Of a stretch of DNA of 64,000 nt, positions 8,677 through 17,496 are shown in pieces. The stretch is from Maribellus maritimus (lineage in GTDB: Bacteria > Bacteroidota > Bacteroidia > Bacteroidales > Prolixibacteraceae): contig NZ_JAIKLE010000026.1 of assembly GCF_022267315.1 (NCBI RefSeq), positions 45,141 through 109,140 of the forward strand, written 5' to 3'. Position 1 is the first letter of the stretch. Every line of letters begins with the position of its first letter. The translations under genes and the position numbers were made by a program. A model generated the notes under the pieces. That model was not told the origin of the DNA, made no database searches, and was given only the letters and a program-made list of their open reading frames with translations.

Positions 8677-11055
8677 ATGGTTATACAACACTTAAGACAA
8701 ACTATTCGATTCTTTTTAAAAGATAAAAACTATTTCATTATAAATACAATCGGATTTTCGATTGTGTTAACGATTGTACTTCTGGTATCATTCTGGGTCA
8801 TTCATGAAAAATCATTTGATAATTTTCATCAAAAACGAAAGAATATCTACAGGATAGTCGAAAAAACTTATTTCCCGGGAGAGGAAATCTCCTACAGCTC
8901 GTCTATTCCGGAATGGATGGTTAACGTCTTCGAAAAGGAAATTCCGGAAATCGAAGCATCAACCTCTTTATCGTGGGCTTCCAACTTTGTTGCTTCTGCA
9001 GAAGAAAGGAATATTGAGATTAACAATGTACTGTATGCTGATAATAAAATATTCAGGATTCTAACTTTCACCCAAGTAGCAGGAAGTCTTGAAAATGCAC
9101 TTAGTCAACCCTACACTGCAGTAATAACAGAAAATACTGCACAAAAATTTTTCCCGAATGAAAATCCGGTGGGTAAAACAATTAAAAACCAAAATGACCA
9201 AAGTTATTTAGTAACAGCAGTAGTAAAAACTTTCCCTCAAAACTCACACATTCAGTTCAACATGCTGCTATCAATGAAAGAAAGAGAAGCTGGTTGGAAC
9301 ATTGAAAACGACTACAATCATATTGCTTCTACATACGTTCTATTAAAATCTGATATTCCACCTTCATCTCTTAATAAAAAGCTAAAGGCTTTTGTTGAAA
9401 GGCACATGCCAAAGATGGGAAATGAGGTCACTTTTGAATTACAGGCAATTTCAGATGTACACCTTAAGTCTGTTCACATTAGTCATGAAAGTATAAACTG
9501 GTTTAAATACGATAACCGATACCTGACCATCTATCTATTAACTGCCTTTTTGATCCTCATCATTGTCTCCGCAAATTTTGTCAATCTTTCAATAGCAAAT
9601 TTGTCAAAAAGACACCGGGAATTAAGTGTTAAAAAAATTATAGGTTCAGGGAAAACTGCATTAATCTTTCAATTTATTATTGAGACTGTTATGCTATTGG
9701 TCGTCTCCTCAATTTTTGCAGCTGTTTTTCTTCACTTTACAACCCCTATCTTTGAAAATTTCTTCGTTAGGGGACAACATATACTTATAAATAAATGGTA
9801 CTATGCAGCCTTGTTCATGCTGGCAATATGCATTTTTATTGTATTGTTGGCATGTTTCTATCCTGTACTTATATTGTCGTCGCTCACTCCAATAGAAACC
9901 CTTCGGAACAAATTCACCCCCGGTAACAAGGGTGAAAAAACACGCATGTCGCTTACCATTGGTCAGTTTGGAATTGCCATTGCACTTATTGTTTCACTCG
10001 TTATGATTAACAAACAGGTACGTTATATTGCCTCAACAAATCTTGGTTATAACCCCGACCTTACGGTGATATTGCCTTCAAACGATTACATATCGGCGCA
10101 CCTTCATGTTGTAAAGGAAGATTTGCTCCGAAATCCATTAATAAAAGGGGTTACCTATTCCAATACTGATTTTGCTCAGGATGAATGGGGAAATGGTTAT
10201 GCGTATGAAGGACAACCGGAAAATAAACGACAAAAATCAAACTATATAATAGTTGACAATGATTTTATTGACGTGTACGGTATCCAAATGGCCAGAGGTA
10301 ATAACTTTTCATCAGATATAATCAAAAATAAAAATATTCAGGCTTTTATTATCAATGAGACACTAGCCAAACAATTAAATTGTGAAGACCCCATTGGGAA
10401 AAAATTTAGGATGTACAATACAGATTGGGGTGAAATTGTTGGAATTACTGAGGATTTCAACTTTCAATCGTTACACCAGTCAATAGGACCTCTGGTTTTG
10501 GCAAGGGGGGTGATTGGTTACGGTAAAATTTCGGTAAAAATAAATAGTAAAAATATTCAGAAAACATTGAAGTTTCTTGAATCGAAATGGTCTGAATATG
10601 AACCTGAGCATTCATTTACCTATTCCTTTTTGGATCAGGAACTGACTCAGTTTTATAAAAAGGAAAGCAACTCTGTAAAAGTTTTTGCTGTACTTACCTT
10701 GCTTTCTGTGCTCCTGTCGGTAATGGGGCTTTTTGGAATAGTCTCATATATGGTAGAAAAGCGTGTAAAAGAAATCGGTATTCGAAAAGTCAACGGCGCC
10801 AAAATCTCAGAGATATTATCTATGCTCAACAAAGACTTTGTAAAATGGGTATTCATTGCTTTTGTTATGGCAACACCGATTGCCTGGTATGCAATGAATA
10901 AATGGCTCGAGAACTTTGCATACAAAACCAGTTTAAGTTGGTGGGTATTTGCTTTAGCCGGTGTGCTGGCTTTGGGAATTGCGTTGTTAACGGTTAGTTG
11001 GCAAAGCTGGAGAGCTGCAACGCGAAACCCGGTTGAGGCACTTCGATATGAATAA
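8677..11055 (+). CDS. MacB/FtsX-type ABC transporter permease (double unit)
   Basis: The protein is 792 aa: TM1 at 20-42, core 1 with the motif NENPVGKT (161-168), TM2 at 283-305, unit-1 segment RELSVKKIIGSGKT, TM3 at 336-355, TM4 at 376-398 and TM5 at 424-444. Core 2 has a DFAQDEWGNGYAYEG stretch and exits through GITEDFNFQSLHQSI. The constant tail begins at 698 (KEIGIRKVNGAKIS) and is one of the most typical in the array, ending RAATRNPVEALRYE. After the stop comes TTAAACAAA, the same nine bases that follow the genes ending at 1321 and 17475. Start ATG at 8677 gives the standard leader. Next gene 16 bp away. Confidence 0.9.
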   Translation: MVIQHLRQTIRFFLKDKNYFIINTIGFSIVLTIVLLVSFWVIHEKSFDNFHQKRKNIYRIVEKTYFPGEEISYSSSIPEWMVNVFEKEIPEIEASTSLSWASNFVASAEERNIEINNVLYADNKIFRILTFTQVAGSLENALSQPYTAVITENTAQKFFPNENPVGKTIKNQNDQSYLVTAVVKTFPQNSHIQFNMLLSMKEREAGWNIENDYNHIASTYVLLKSDIPPSSLNKKLKAFVERHMPKMGNEVTFELQAISDVHLKSVHISHESINWFKYDNRYLTIYLLTAFLILIIVSANFVNLSIANLSKRHRELSVKKIIGSGKTALIFQFIIETVMLLVVSSIFAAVFLHFTTPIFENFFVRGQHILINKWYYAALFMLAICIFIVLLACFYPVLILSSLTPIETLRNKFTPGNKGEKTRMSLTIGQFGIAIALIVSLVMINKQVRYIASTNLGYNPDLTVILPSNDYISAHLHVVKEDLLRNPLIKGVTYSNTDFAQDEWGNGYAYEGQPENKRQKSNYIIVDNDFIDVYGIQMARGNNFSSDIIKNKNIQAFIINETLAKQLNCEDPIGKKFRMYNTDWGEIVGITEDFNFQSLHQSIGPLVLARGVIGYGKISVKINSKNIQKTLKFLESKWSEYEPEHSFTYSFLDQELTQFYKKESNSVKVFAVLTLLSVLLSVMGLFGIVSYMVEKRVKEIGIRKVNGAKISEILSMLNKDFVKWVFIAFVMATPIAWYAMNKWLENFAYKTSLSWWVFALAGVLALGIALLTVSWQSWRAATRNPVEALRYE

Positions 11056-11071
11056 TTAAACAAATAAAGCC

Positions 11072-13411
11072 ATGTTTATCAATAAAATTAAACGACTAAT
11101 TCGGAATAGCTTAAAACTTAAACAATCCTTGCTGATCAACCTTATTGGGTTATCAGTAGGATTTGCCGTGATTATTACCATTGCATTTTTTGTACAGGAA
11201 GAAAAAGCTTATGACCAGTTTCATGAGCAGATTGAAAACCTGTATTGCGTCTTTACCATTGAGCCAACCACCAACAATTCGATAGGCTGGCATGAATCGG
11301 TCCCTGCCATTCCGGAAGCACTTCGAAATGAATACCCGGAGATTGCAAATGCCGCCCTGGTACGCAATGGTACCGAAAATATGCTGGTAGAATACGGCAA
11401 TAACAAAAACTATGAAGACGTACAACTGGCGGAACCCAATTTGTTTCATATGTTTTCATTCCCTCTGGTTCTGGGAGAAATACCTGAAAAAACAAATGAA
11501 ACACACATTATTGCCTTGAGTCAAAAAATGGCTACCAAATATTTTGGCAATGAAGATCCTATCGGGAAACCAATAATCATTGATAACAAGGATAAATTTA
11601 CGGTTGTAGCCGTTTACAAAGACATACCCAAAAATTCCAGTATTAATTTTGATTTTTGGATTCCGATTGAACTTGTTGAAGAAACTGAACCGGGTTATCT
11701 GGATACCTGGTATAATTTAAGTTTCAAGGCTTATGCTTTGTTGAAGCCCGGAATTTCATATAACGAGGTTAATAAAAAGCTTTATGATCGCATTCAGCAA
11801 TCAAACCCTGAATCGAAAGATAAAGTACAGTTATATCCGTTTGCAAAACTTCATCTGGAAGCATGGGGACACCAAAAGAATGTTCGCACCATGTCGTTAA
11901 TTGGCATCATTGTTACGCTGTTGGTTTGTTTGAATTTTATTAATCTGCAAACAGCCGAAGTTTTTAAACGAATCAAGCAGTTTGGAATTAAAAAAATAAA
12001 TGGCGCCAGTAATCAACACATAAGCCTTCAGCTATTTGCCGAAACTTTTTTGCAAACTTTTTTTGCACTTTTTATCGGCATAATGATGTCTTATGCGGGA
12101 AAACCTTATTTGCTTCATCTAATTAATAAATCAAATACAGGAGCTCCATTGCTTACCGGCTTTACTATTTCGGTAGTACTGATTTGTGTGTTTCTGCTTT
12201 CCACGCTCTCAGGATTTGTCCCGGCATTAACGATCAGGTCGATTACACCAACCAACTCGTTAAAAGAAAAAATAAGCGAAAAAATTAGTGTAAAAAAGCT
12301 CCGGCTTGTTATTATGGCGACTCAGTTCAGCCTGGCTATCATTTTTATCGCCAGTTTAATGATTACTGCCAAACAGGTAAGGTATCTGCAAAACAAAAAT
12401 CTTGGATTTAATAAAGAACAACTTTTATACATCCGGCTGGATGGTGAATTGTACGATAAACGCGATGTACTTCAGCAGACCCTGAATCAAAACTCCAATA
12501 TTGTAAGTACTTCCTTTGCCACTAATTCTCCCGTTGGCATTTATTGGAATGGCGGCGGTTGGGACTGGGACGGCAAAGATGCCAATTTTGACCCGCAGGT
12601 AACCTATATTGAAACCGATAAAGATTTCAGCAAAACCTTTGGAATTAAAATGGCTCAGGGCGACTTTTTTGAATCTGACAGGCCAGGGGTGGTAATCAAC
12701 AATACTTTTGCTCAAATGATTGCCTCCGGTGAAAATGTTTTGGGCAAAATACTGATTCTTGAAGATCAGGGAATAAAAATTCCAATAACAGGCGTTATCA
12801 AAGACATTCATTTTAAACCACTCGACCGAAAGATAGGTGCTTTGATGTTTATTCCGGAAATGGGATTTGAAAATATGAGGTATTTATTTGTAAAAGTTAG
12901 TCCTGCAAACATGACGCAAACACTTAATTTTATTGAAAAAACCGTAACATCTCTAAATCCGGATTTTCCTTACTGGCATCATTTTTTGGATGATGACTTT
13001 GCCCGGTTGTATACGCAGGAACGCACTTTACGCTCACAAATGACATTTTTCTCCATTCTGGCTATTTTAATTTCATGTATGGGTTTATGGGGTATTATGG
13101 TATTTGTAGTTAAGCAAAGAGTTAAAGAAATTGGCATTAGAAAAGTAAATGGAGCTAAAGTTTCAGAAATATTGGCTTTGCTCAACAAAGATTTTGTGAA
13201 ATGGGTGGTGGTTGCCTTTATGGTTGCTACACCTGTAGCTTATTATGCTATGAATAATTGGCTACAGAATTTCGCCTATCAAACCACAATAAGCTGGTGG
13301 ATTTTTGCTCTGGCCGGACTGCTGGCACTGGGAATTGCGTTGTTAACGGTTAGTTGGCAAAGTTGGAGGGCGGCTACGAGGAATCCGGTTGAGGCTTTAC
13401 GTTATGAGTAG
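11072..13411 (+). CDS. MacB/FtsX-type ABC transporter permease (double unit)
   Basis: The protein is 779 aa. TM1 is at 20-41, core 1 carries GNEDPIGK (159-166), TM2 is at 272-293, TM3 at 324-345, TM4 at 361-382 (GFVPA turn) and TM5 at 412-432. The unit-1 segment FGIKKINGASNQH keeps the NGA core. Core 2 contains a glycine/tryptophan-rich loop (WNGGGWDWDG) and exits at GVIKDIHFKPLDRKI. The constant tail starts at 685 with its own variants: NNWLQNFAYQTTIS in the TM7-TM8 loop. The ending RAATRNPVEALRYE is standard. It is the last intact gene before the disturbed segment with the DUF559 gene, whose left inverted repeat begins 6 bp after this stop. Confidence 0.9.
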   Translation: MFINKIKRLIRNSLKLKQSLLINLIGLSVGFAVIITIAFFVQEEKAYDQFHEQIENLYCVFTIEPTTNNSIGWHESVPAIPEALRNEYPEIANAALVRNGTENMLVEYGNNKNYEDVQLAEPNLFHMFSFPLVLGEIPEKTNETHIIALSQKMATKYFGNEDPIGKPIIIDNKDKFTVVAVYKDIPKNSSINFDFWIPIELVEETEPGYLDTWYNLSFKAYALLKPGISYNEVNKKLYDRIQQSNPESKDKVQLYPFAKLHLEAWGHQKNVRTMSLIGIIVTLLVCLNFINLQTAEVFKRIKQFGIKKINGASNQHISLQLFAETFLQTFFALFIGIMMSYAGKPYLLHLINKSNTGAPLLTGFTISVVLICVFLLSTLSGFVPALTIRSITPTNSLKEKISEKISVKKLRLVIMATQFSLAIIFIASLMITAKQVRYLQNKNLGFNKEQLLYIRLDGELYDKRDVLQQTLNQNSNIVSTSFATNSPVGIYWNGGGWDWDGKDANFDPQVTYIETDKDFSKTFGIKMAQGDFFESDRPGVVINNTFAQMIASGENVLGKILILEDQGIKIPITGVIKDIHFKPLDRKIGALMFIPEMGFENMRYLFVKVSPANMTQTLNFIEKTVTSLNPDFPYWHHFLDDDFARLYTQERTLRSQMTFFSILAILISCMGLWGIMVFVVKQRVKEIGIRKVNGAKVSEILALLNKDFVKWVVVAFMVATPVAYYAMNNWLQNFAYQTTISWWIFALAGLLALGIALLTVSWQSWRAATRNPVEALRYE

Positions 13412-13417
13412 TATTTT

Positions 13418-13444
13418 ACCCCAAACCCCTGAAGGGGCTTAAAG
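13418..13444 (+). repeat. Left imperfect terminal inverted repeat of the DUF559 element
   Basis: The segment starts ACCCC, continues AAA-CCCC-TGAA-GGGG-CTTAAAG, and matches the reverse complement of 13849-13878 apart from three one- or two-base indels and a few substitutions. It also folds on itself through CCCC/GGGG. The pair brackets the DUF559 gene, which is why I read it as an element boundary and not as a terminator. No clear target duplication is visible outside the pair. Confidence 0.55.
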
Positions 13445-13454
13445 AAGGAACAAA

Positions 13455-13865
13455 ATGATTATTAGTGATAATGTTTCGATGTTTTATAATGCCAAACCTC
13501 ACATTTTTGAAAAAGCAAAAATGCTGAGGAAAAATATGACTAGGGCAGAAGAAATATTATGGGAACAGCTTAAAGGGAAGAAAATGTTGGGATTACGATT
13601 TCGCCCGCAGCACCCAATTGACATTTTTATCACTGACTTTTATTGTCATCCTTTAAAATTGATAATTGAAGTTGACGGAGGAATCCACAAAAGTAAAGAA
13701 CAGCAAGATTATGATATTGGGCGGGAAGGAGAGTTTGAAAACTGGGGAATTAAAGTAATCAGATTTACTAATAAGGAAATTGAAAATAATATTACTCAGG
13801 TTATAAAAGAGACAGAACATGTTTGCAAAGAATATCAATCGGAGCTTCCTTCAAGTCCCCTTTAG
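13455..13865 (+). CDS. DUF559 (Vsr-like, PD-(D/E)XK-type) putative endonuclease
   Basis: This 136-aa protein has the DUF559 pattern. An N-terminal helix LRKNMTRAEEILWEQLK (24-40) is followed by FRPQHPIDIFITDFYC (49-64) and LIIEVDGGIHKS (69-80), then RFTNKEIENN near 103. D61, E72 and D74, with H78, are candidate metal/catalytic residues of the restriction-endonuclease-like fold; this is known of the wider fold, not shown here. The opening FYNAKPHIFEKAK fits the usual family start, so ATG 13455 is kept. Its last codons (SSPL-stop) are encoded by the right inverted repeat. It interrupts the permease array and is followed directly by a permease 3' relic. A mobile or selfish nuclease-like gene is an inference; the biological role of DUF559 proteins is unsettled. 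Confidence 0.85.
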   Translation: MIISDNVSMFYNAKPHIFEKAKMLRKNMTRAEEILWEQLKGKKMLGLRFRPQHPIDIFITDFYCHPLKLIIEVDGGIHKSKEQQDYDIGREGEFENWGIKVIRFTNKEIENNITQVIKETEHVCKEYQSELPSSPL

Positions 13866-13878
13866 GGGATTTAGGGGT
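13849..13878 (-). repeat. Right imperfect terminal inverted repeat of the DUF559 element
   Basis: Read on the minus strand it begins ACCCCTAAATCCCC, then TAAAGGGGACTTGAAG, mirroring 13418-13444. It contains the DUF559 stop codon (13863-13865), so gene and repeat are physically joined. The bases just beyond (from 13880) are permease-tail sequence, which marks an abrupt junction. Confidence 0.55.
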
Positions 13879-13879
13879 A

Positions 13880-13942
13880 GTAAGCTGGTAAAGCTGGCGT
13901 GCAGCTAAAAGAAACCCGGTGGAAGCGTTAAGATATGAATGA
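13880..13942 (+). pseudogene. Relic of a permease 3' end
   Basis: Translation in frame from 13880 reads VSW-stop-SWRAAKRNPVEALRYE-stop, the last 20 codons of the array's constant tail with one CAA-to-TAA type change at 13889-13891. No upstream permease sequence remains; the right inverted repeat of the DUF559 element ends at 13878. It is therefore the 3' stump of a permease gene that was deleted or replaced here. Its final TGA overlaps the longest possible start (13939) of the downstream gene. Confidence 0.85.
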
Positions 13943-13956
13943 ATTATCTAAGTAAA

Positions 13957-15012
13957 ATGAAGAAACAAATACGAATCGGATTGATTATTTTTCTTTTTAT
14001 TTCGTGTAAAAGCGAAGTAGTAAATAGTGGAAAAAAAATTAATGTCGAAGTTGATGAACGAATAGAGTTATTGGCAGTAGTCCAGCATTTTACTACGTGG
14101 GCAAATTTCGGACATACACGATATGATTTAACCTATAAATCAGAGATTGAAGAATATTTTAAACCTTATTCTAACCATGAAGCTATAAAACTTTGTCAGG
14201 AATTATATGATTTTGGATTTAATGCTGATGCACCTCCTGCATTTGTATTATATTATTCAGCATTACCTGATTTTCAACAGATTCTTCCTTACACTGAATA
14301 CTTAATAAATCGGGCAGGTTCAGAGTTAAAACTAAAAGTGTTTGCTAATTCCCTGAGAGATTTTGCCATTAAAAGCAACTTCATAGATTTTTATAATTCA
14401 AAAACAGATTTTTACAACCAAGTAGTTGATAGTATAAAAGAAAATATATCTGATAATTATATCAATATACTGGAGAGTTATTATGGTGATGAAAAAGTAA
14501 GCTACACGATTATTGCATCGCCTCTGTTTCATTCCGGCGGATTTGGACCACAAATTCAATCAAATAACGGTGAATTAATATACAGCATTCAGGGGCCTAA
14601 AAAGAGTATCAATGGGTTCCCTGTTTTTGGAGATAAGGAGTATTTTGAAGGCATAATGTTACATGAATTCAGTCACTCTTTTGTAAATCCGAATACTGAA
14701 AAGAATCTGGAAGCCATAAATAATTCAGAAAATCTATTTATGCCGATTGAAAATAAGATGAAACGGATAGGCTACACTTATTGGGCTACCTGTGTAAACG
14801 AACATTTAGTGAGAACTAATGTAGCCAGAATGTCAGCAAAATTAAATCATAATAAAAACGATATTCTCAAACAAGAATTTGATAGTGGATTTATTTACAT
14901 ATACGATTTAGACTCGTTAATGGAGGAATATGCGAACTCCAGAGATGTTTATACAACATATGAGGATTTTTATCCTGAAATAATCAAGTATTTTGATTAT
15001 ACGAACCAATAA
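13957..15012 (+). CDS. DUF4932-type lipoprotein with HExxH zinc-protease motif
   Basis: I prefer the ATG at 13957 (351 aa). The upstream in-frame ATG at 13939 lies in the permease relic and would put six residues before a good lipoprotein signal (MKKQIRIGLIIFLFISC, lipid-anchored Cys17). The mature part has an HEFSH motif at 236-240 inside a strand-helix context (FEGIMLHEFSHSFVNP) and a later conserved-looking NEHLVRTNVA (281-290) whose Glu could be the third zinc ligand. This matches the DUF4932 family of Bacteroidota putative metallopeptidases as I remember it. The substrate is unknown. It sits between two permease-tail relics, exactly where a permease body would be, so it may have replaced one. 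Predicted location: outer face of a membrane in the periplasm. Confidence 0.75.
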   Translation: MKKQIRIGLIIFLFISCKSEVVNSGKKINVEVDERIELLAVVQHFTTWANFGHTRYDLTYKSEIEEYFKPYSNHEAIKLCQELYDFGFNADAPPAFVLYYSALPDFQQILPYTEYLINRAGSELKLKVFANSLRDFAIKSNFIDFYNSKTDFYNQVVDSIKENISDNYINILESYYGDEKVSYTIIASPLFHSGGFGPQIQSNNGELIYSIQGPKKSINGFPVFGDKEYFEGIMLHEFSHSFVNPNTEKNLEAINNSENLFMPIENKMKRIGYTYWATCVNEHLVRTNVARMSAKLNHNKNDILKQEFDSGFIYIYDLDSLMEEYANSRDVYTTYEDFYPEIIKYFDYTNQ

Positions 15013-15019
15013 GCGTTTG

Positions 15020-15041
15020 CTGACGAACTAAGTTTCGTCAG
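15020..15041 (+). terminator. Hairpin after the DUF4932 gene
   Basis: CTGACGAA (15020-15027) pairs with TTCGTCAG (15034-15041) around a six-base loop, 7 bp after the stop. There is no T-run, so it may be a processing or stability hairpin or a dispersed palindrome instead of a true terminator. It abuts the second permease-tail relic. Confidence 0.35.
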
Positions 15042-15066
15042 GATGGAAGCATTTAGATACGAATAA
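15042..15066 (+). pseudogene. Second tiny relic of a permease 3' end
   Basis: In frame from 15043 the sequence reads MEAFRYE-stop, corresponding to the VEALRYE-stop ending shared by the permeases. It is followed by 18 bp and then a permease start, the same spacing as between intact genes. Only seven codons remain, so chance is possible, but position and stop codon fit a remnant of the gene once present upstream. Confidence 0.55.
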
Positions 15067-15084
15067 TTCAACTACTGAAATAAA

Positions 15085-17475
15085 ATGAGAAGTTTAAAAA
15101 TCATATCCAGAAACCTATTCCTCAAAGGAAAATCAAATGCGTATGTCCTTGTCAGTTTTTCAGTTGCATTTACATGTGCATTACTTATCTATCTTTTTGT
15201 TGCCGACGAATTTGCTTTCGATAAGCATTTCTCAAATTATCATCAAACATATCGATTAAATATAGAAGCGAGCGATAAAAGCAATGTTAGCTGTAACCTG
15301 CCTGGAGTTTTATACGACCAACTGGAGCAAATACCGGGAACTGAAGAGTATGCACGTTTGCAAACTTATATGGGTGAACGCTACATAACAGTAGATAATG
15401 AAACATTTCTTGATGATAAGTTCTTTTTTGGAGATCCGGAGATCTTTCAAATTTTTGATTTTAATTTTCTGACGGGAAGTGCAGATAATGCAATGGAAAA
15501 ACCGTTTAGTCTGATTCTTAGTAAATCAACTGCCGAAAAATATTTTGGAGACTCAACTCCGATTGGGAAAACCATTCGGATGAATAATCACGACTTTACT
15601 GTAACCGCCGTGATAGAAGATATGCCGGCGCAAACACATTTCAGTTTTAAATTTTTAGCCCCCATTTCGAGTTACCGGATAATGGATAACAATACATTAA
15701 CCCAATGGTATGTTTCGGCCTTTAACTACTATTTTTTGTTGCCGGATAATGTTAATAAGAGTGAAATCGAAAGCCGGATTACCGATGCTTTTGCTGAAGG
15801 AAACGGCATTTCACAGGAAGAAAGAAAGTTTAAAATGGCGCTTGAGCCACTGGCTGATATCCACCTGAAAGCGCCAAACACCCGATGGGATAATGCTATT
15901 AAAGGCGACATTAAAGTAGTTTACGGTTTTATAGTGATTGCTCTGCTTATTGTAGGAATTGCTATATCCAATTACGTCAATGTTCTTACAGCAAACTATC
16001 AGGATAAAGTAAGAGAAAATAGTATTCGAAAAATAAACGGAGCCTCCGGCTTTTCATTGATCCGCAAACAGCTTAAAGAAACTTCTTTCCTACTTACTTT
16101 ATCCCTGTTTGTTGCAGCAAGCCTGGTTTATTTGCTCCTTCCGTTTGTCAATGATTTAAGTGGCAAAGAATTGGCTCTGAATTTGTCTTTAGTTCCGTTT
16201 ATTGGAGTGTCTCTTTCCTTGATTGTTGCAGGCTCGGTAGTTTACCCGGTTTTGTTCATGCAGTCTTTTAAAATTGCAGGATTCAGGAAAAGTCAGTCGG
16301 TTATTTTAGATCTGAAAAACCGGAAACAACATTTGCGGGTACGGGGAACGCTGGTTACTTTCCAATTGATAATTGCGACGGCGCTCATTGCTTCATCTTT
16401 GATAATCAACAAACAACTTTATTTGGTAACGAAAACCAAAACCGGTTTTGATCAGGAAAATACATTGGTGGTCGTCAATCCATACGGAGACGCGATGAAT
16501 AAACGCTACAATTTGTTTAAGCAAAAGCTGGAAGCGATTGCGATGGTTAAAAAAGTGGGTGTTGCCCAAAACGCCCCGGCCGGATTTATCAATAATTACA
16601 CACCCGTGTGGCTCCCCGGTGGAGAAGACAAGCTTAAAGCAGACCTCGGGCAAATTACTGTCGACCATGATTTTCTTTCGGCTATTGGGGCAAAATTTAT
16701 TCAGGGTAAAAATTTCGATAAAAATATCCGGTATGATGAGCAAGTGGGGATTGTAATTAACGAATCAGCCGTTAAAGCGCTCAATCTAACAAATCCTATA
16801 GGGCAGAAAGTGGTGGTTCAAAACAATGCATACACACCAAACAATGAAATGGAAATCATCGGTGTAGTGGAAGATATGCAGTATTTTACACTAAAAGAGG
16901 CATCAAAACCAGTGATGTATTTTATTCGTGACTGGGGAAAGCACAATATTGTTGTCCGACTGGACGAAGGAAATTACAAAGCTACTTTACAACAAATTAA
17001 AAACAAGTGGAATGAGGTGGAACCCGGTCTTCCTTTTACTTATCAGTTTATGGACGATCGGATTAGTTTAAATTACGCATCAGAGATTAGCACGGCGCAA
17101 ATTATCACTATCCTTTCGGCAATTGCTGTTTTCCTTTCTGTACTGGGAATTTTAGGAATGATTGTTTTTACGGTTCGGCAGCGTATTAAAGAAATCGGCA
17201 TCCGTAAAGTAAACGGCGCCAAAATTTCTGAAGTATTGGTAATGCTCAACAAAGACTTTATAAAATGGGTGATTATTGCCTTCGTTATTGCTACACCCAT
17301 TGCATACTATACCATGAATAAATGGTTGGAGGATTTTGCTTACAAAACCAATTTAAGCTGGTGGATATTTGCTTTAGCCGGTGTGCTGGCACTGGGAATT
17401 GCATTATTGACAGTGAACTGGCAGAGCTGGAGGGCAGCTACAAAAAATCCTGTGGAGGCTTTACGATATGAATAG
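15085..17475 (+). CDS. MacB/FtsX-type ABC transporter permease (double unit)
   Basis: The protein is 796 aa. TM1 is at 18-40, core 1 has GDSTPIGK (155-162), TM2 is at 277-299, unit-1 segment ENSIRKINGASGFS is at 311-324, TM3 at 334-353, TM4 at 369-391 and TM5 at 421-442. Core 2 contains APAGFINNYTPVWLPGG and exits through GVVEDMQYFTLKEA, less like the family norm. The constant tail starts at 702; its variants are EDFAYKTN and LTVNWQSW. It ends RAATKNPVEALRYE. It restarts the regular array after the disturbed segment, with ATG 18 bp after the short tail relic. The post-stop bases TTAAACAAA match those of two other copies. Confidence 0.9.
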   Translation: MRSLKIISRNLFLKGKSNAYVLVSFSVAFTCALLIYLFVADEFAFDKHFSNYHQTYRLNIEASDKSNVSCNLPGVLYDQLEQIPGTEEYARLQTYMGERYITVDNETFLDDKFFFGDPEIFQIFDFNFLTGSADNAMEKPFSLILSKSTAEKYFGDSTPIGKTIRMNNHDFTVTAVIEDMPAQTHFSFKFLAPISSYRIMDNNTLTQWYVSAFNYYFLLPDNVNKSEIESRITDAFAEGNGISQEERKFKMALEPLADIHLKAPNTRWDNAIKGDIKVVYGFIVIALLIVGIAISNYVNVLTANYQDKVRENSIRKINGASGFSLIRKQLKETSFLLTLSLFVAASLVYLLLPFVNDLSGKELALNLSLVPFIGVSLSLIVAGSVVYPVLFMQSFKIAGFRKSQSVILDLKNRKQHLRVRGTLVTFQLIIATALIASSLIINKQLYLVTKTKTGFDQENTLVVVNPYGDAMNKRYNLFKQKLEAIAMVKKVGVAQNAPAGFINNYTPVWLPGGEDKLKADLGQITVDHDFLSAIGAKFIQGKNFDKNIRYDEQVGIVINESAVKALNLTNPIGQKVVVQNNAYTPNNEMEIIGVVEDMQYFTLKEASKPVMYFIRDWGKHNIVVRLDEGNYKATLQQIKNKWNEVEPGLPFTYQFMDDRISLNYASEISTAQIITILSAIAVFLSVLGILGMIVFTVRQRIKEIGIRKVNGAKISEVLVMLNKDFIKWVIIAFVIATPIAYYTMNKWLEDFAYKTNLSWWIFALAGVLALGIALLTVNWQSWRAATKNPVEALRYE

Positions 17476-17496
17476 TTAAACAAACAAAATATAACC

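Noticed and set aside
10653..11063. Minus-strand ORFs opposite the constant tails (136 codons here, similar ones in other copies)
   Set aside because: They recur only because the plus-strand tail is repeated. They lie wholly within accepted genes and show no independent start context or known domain.
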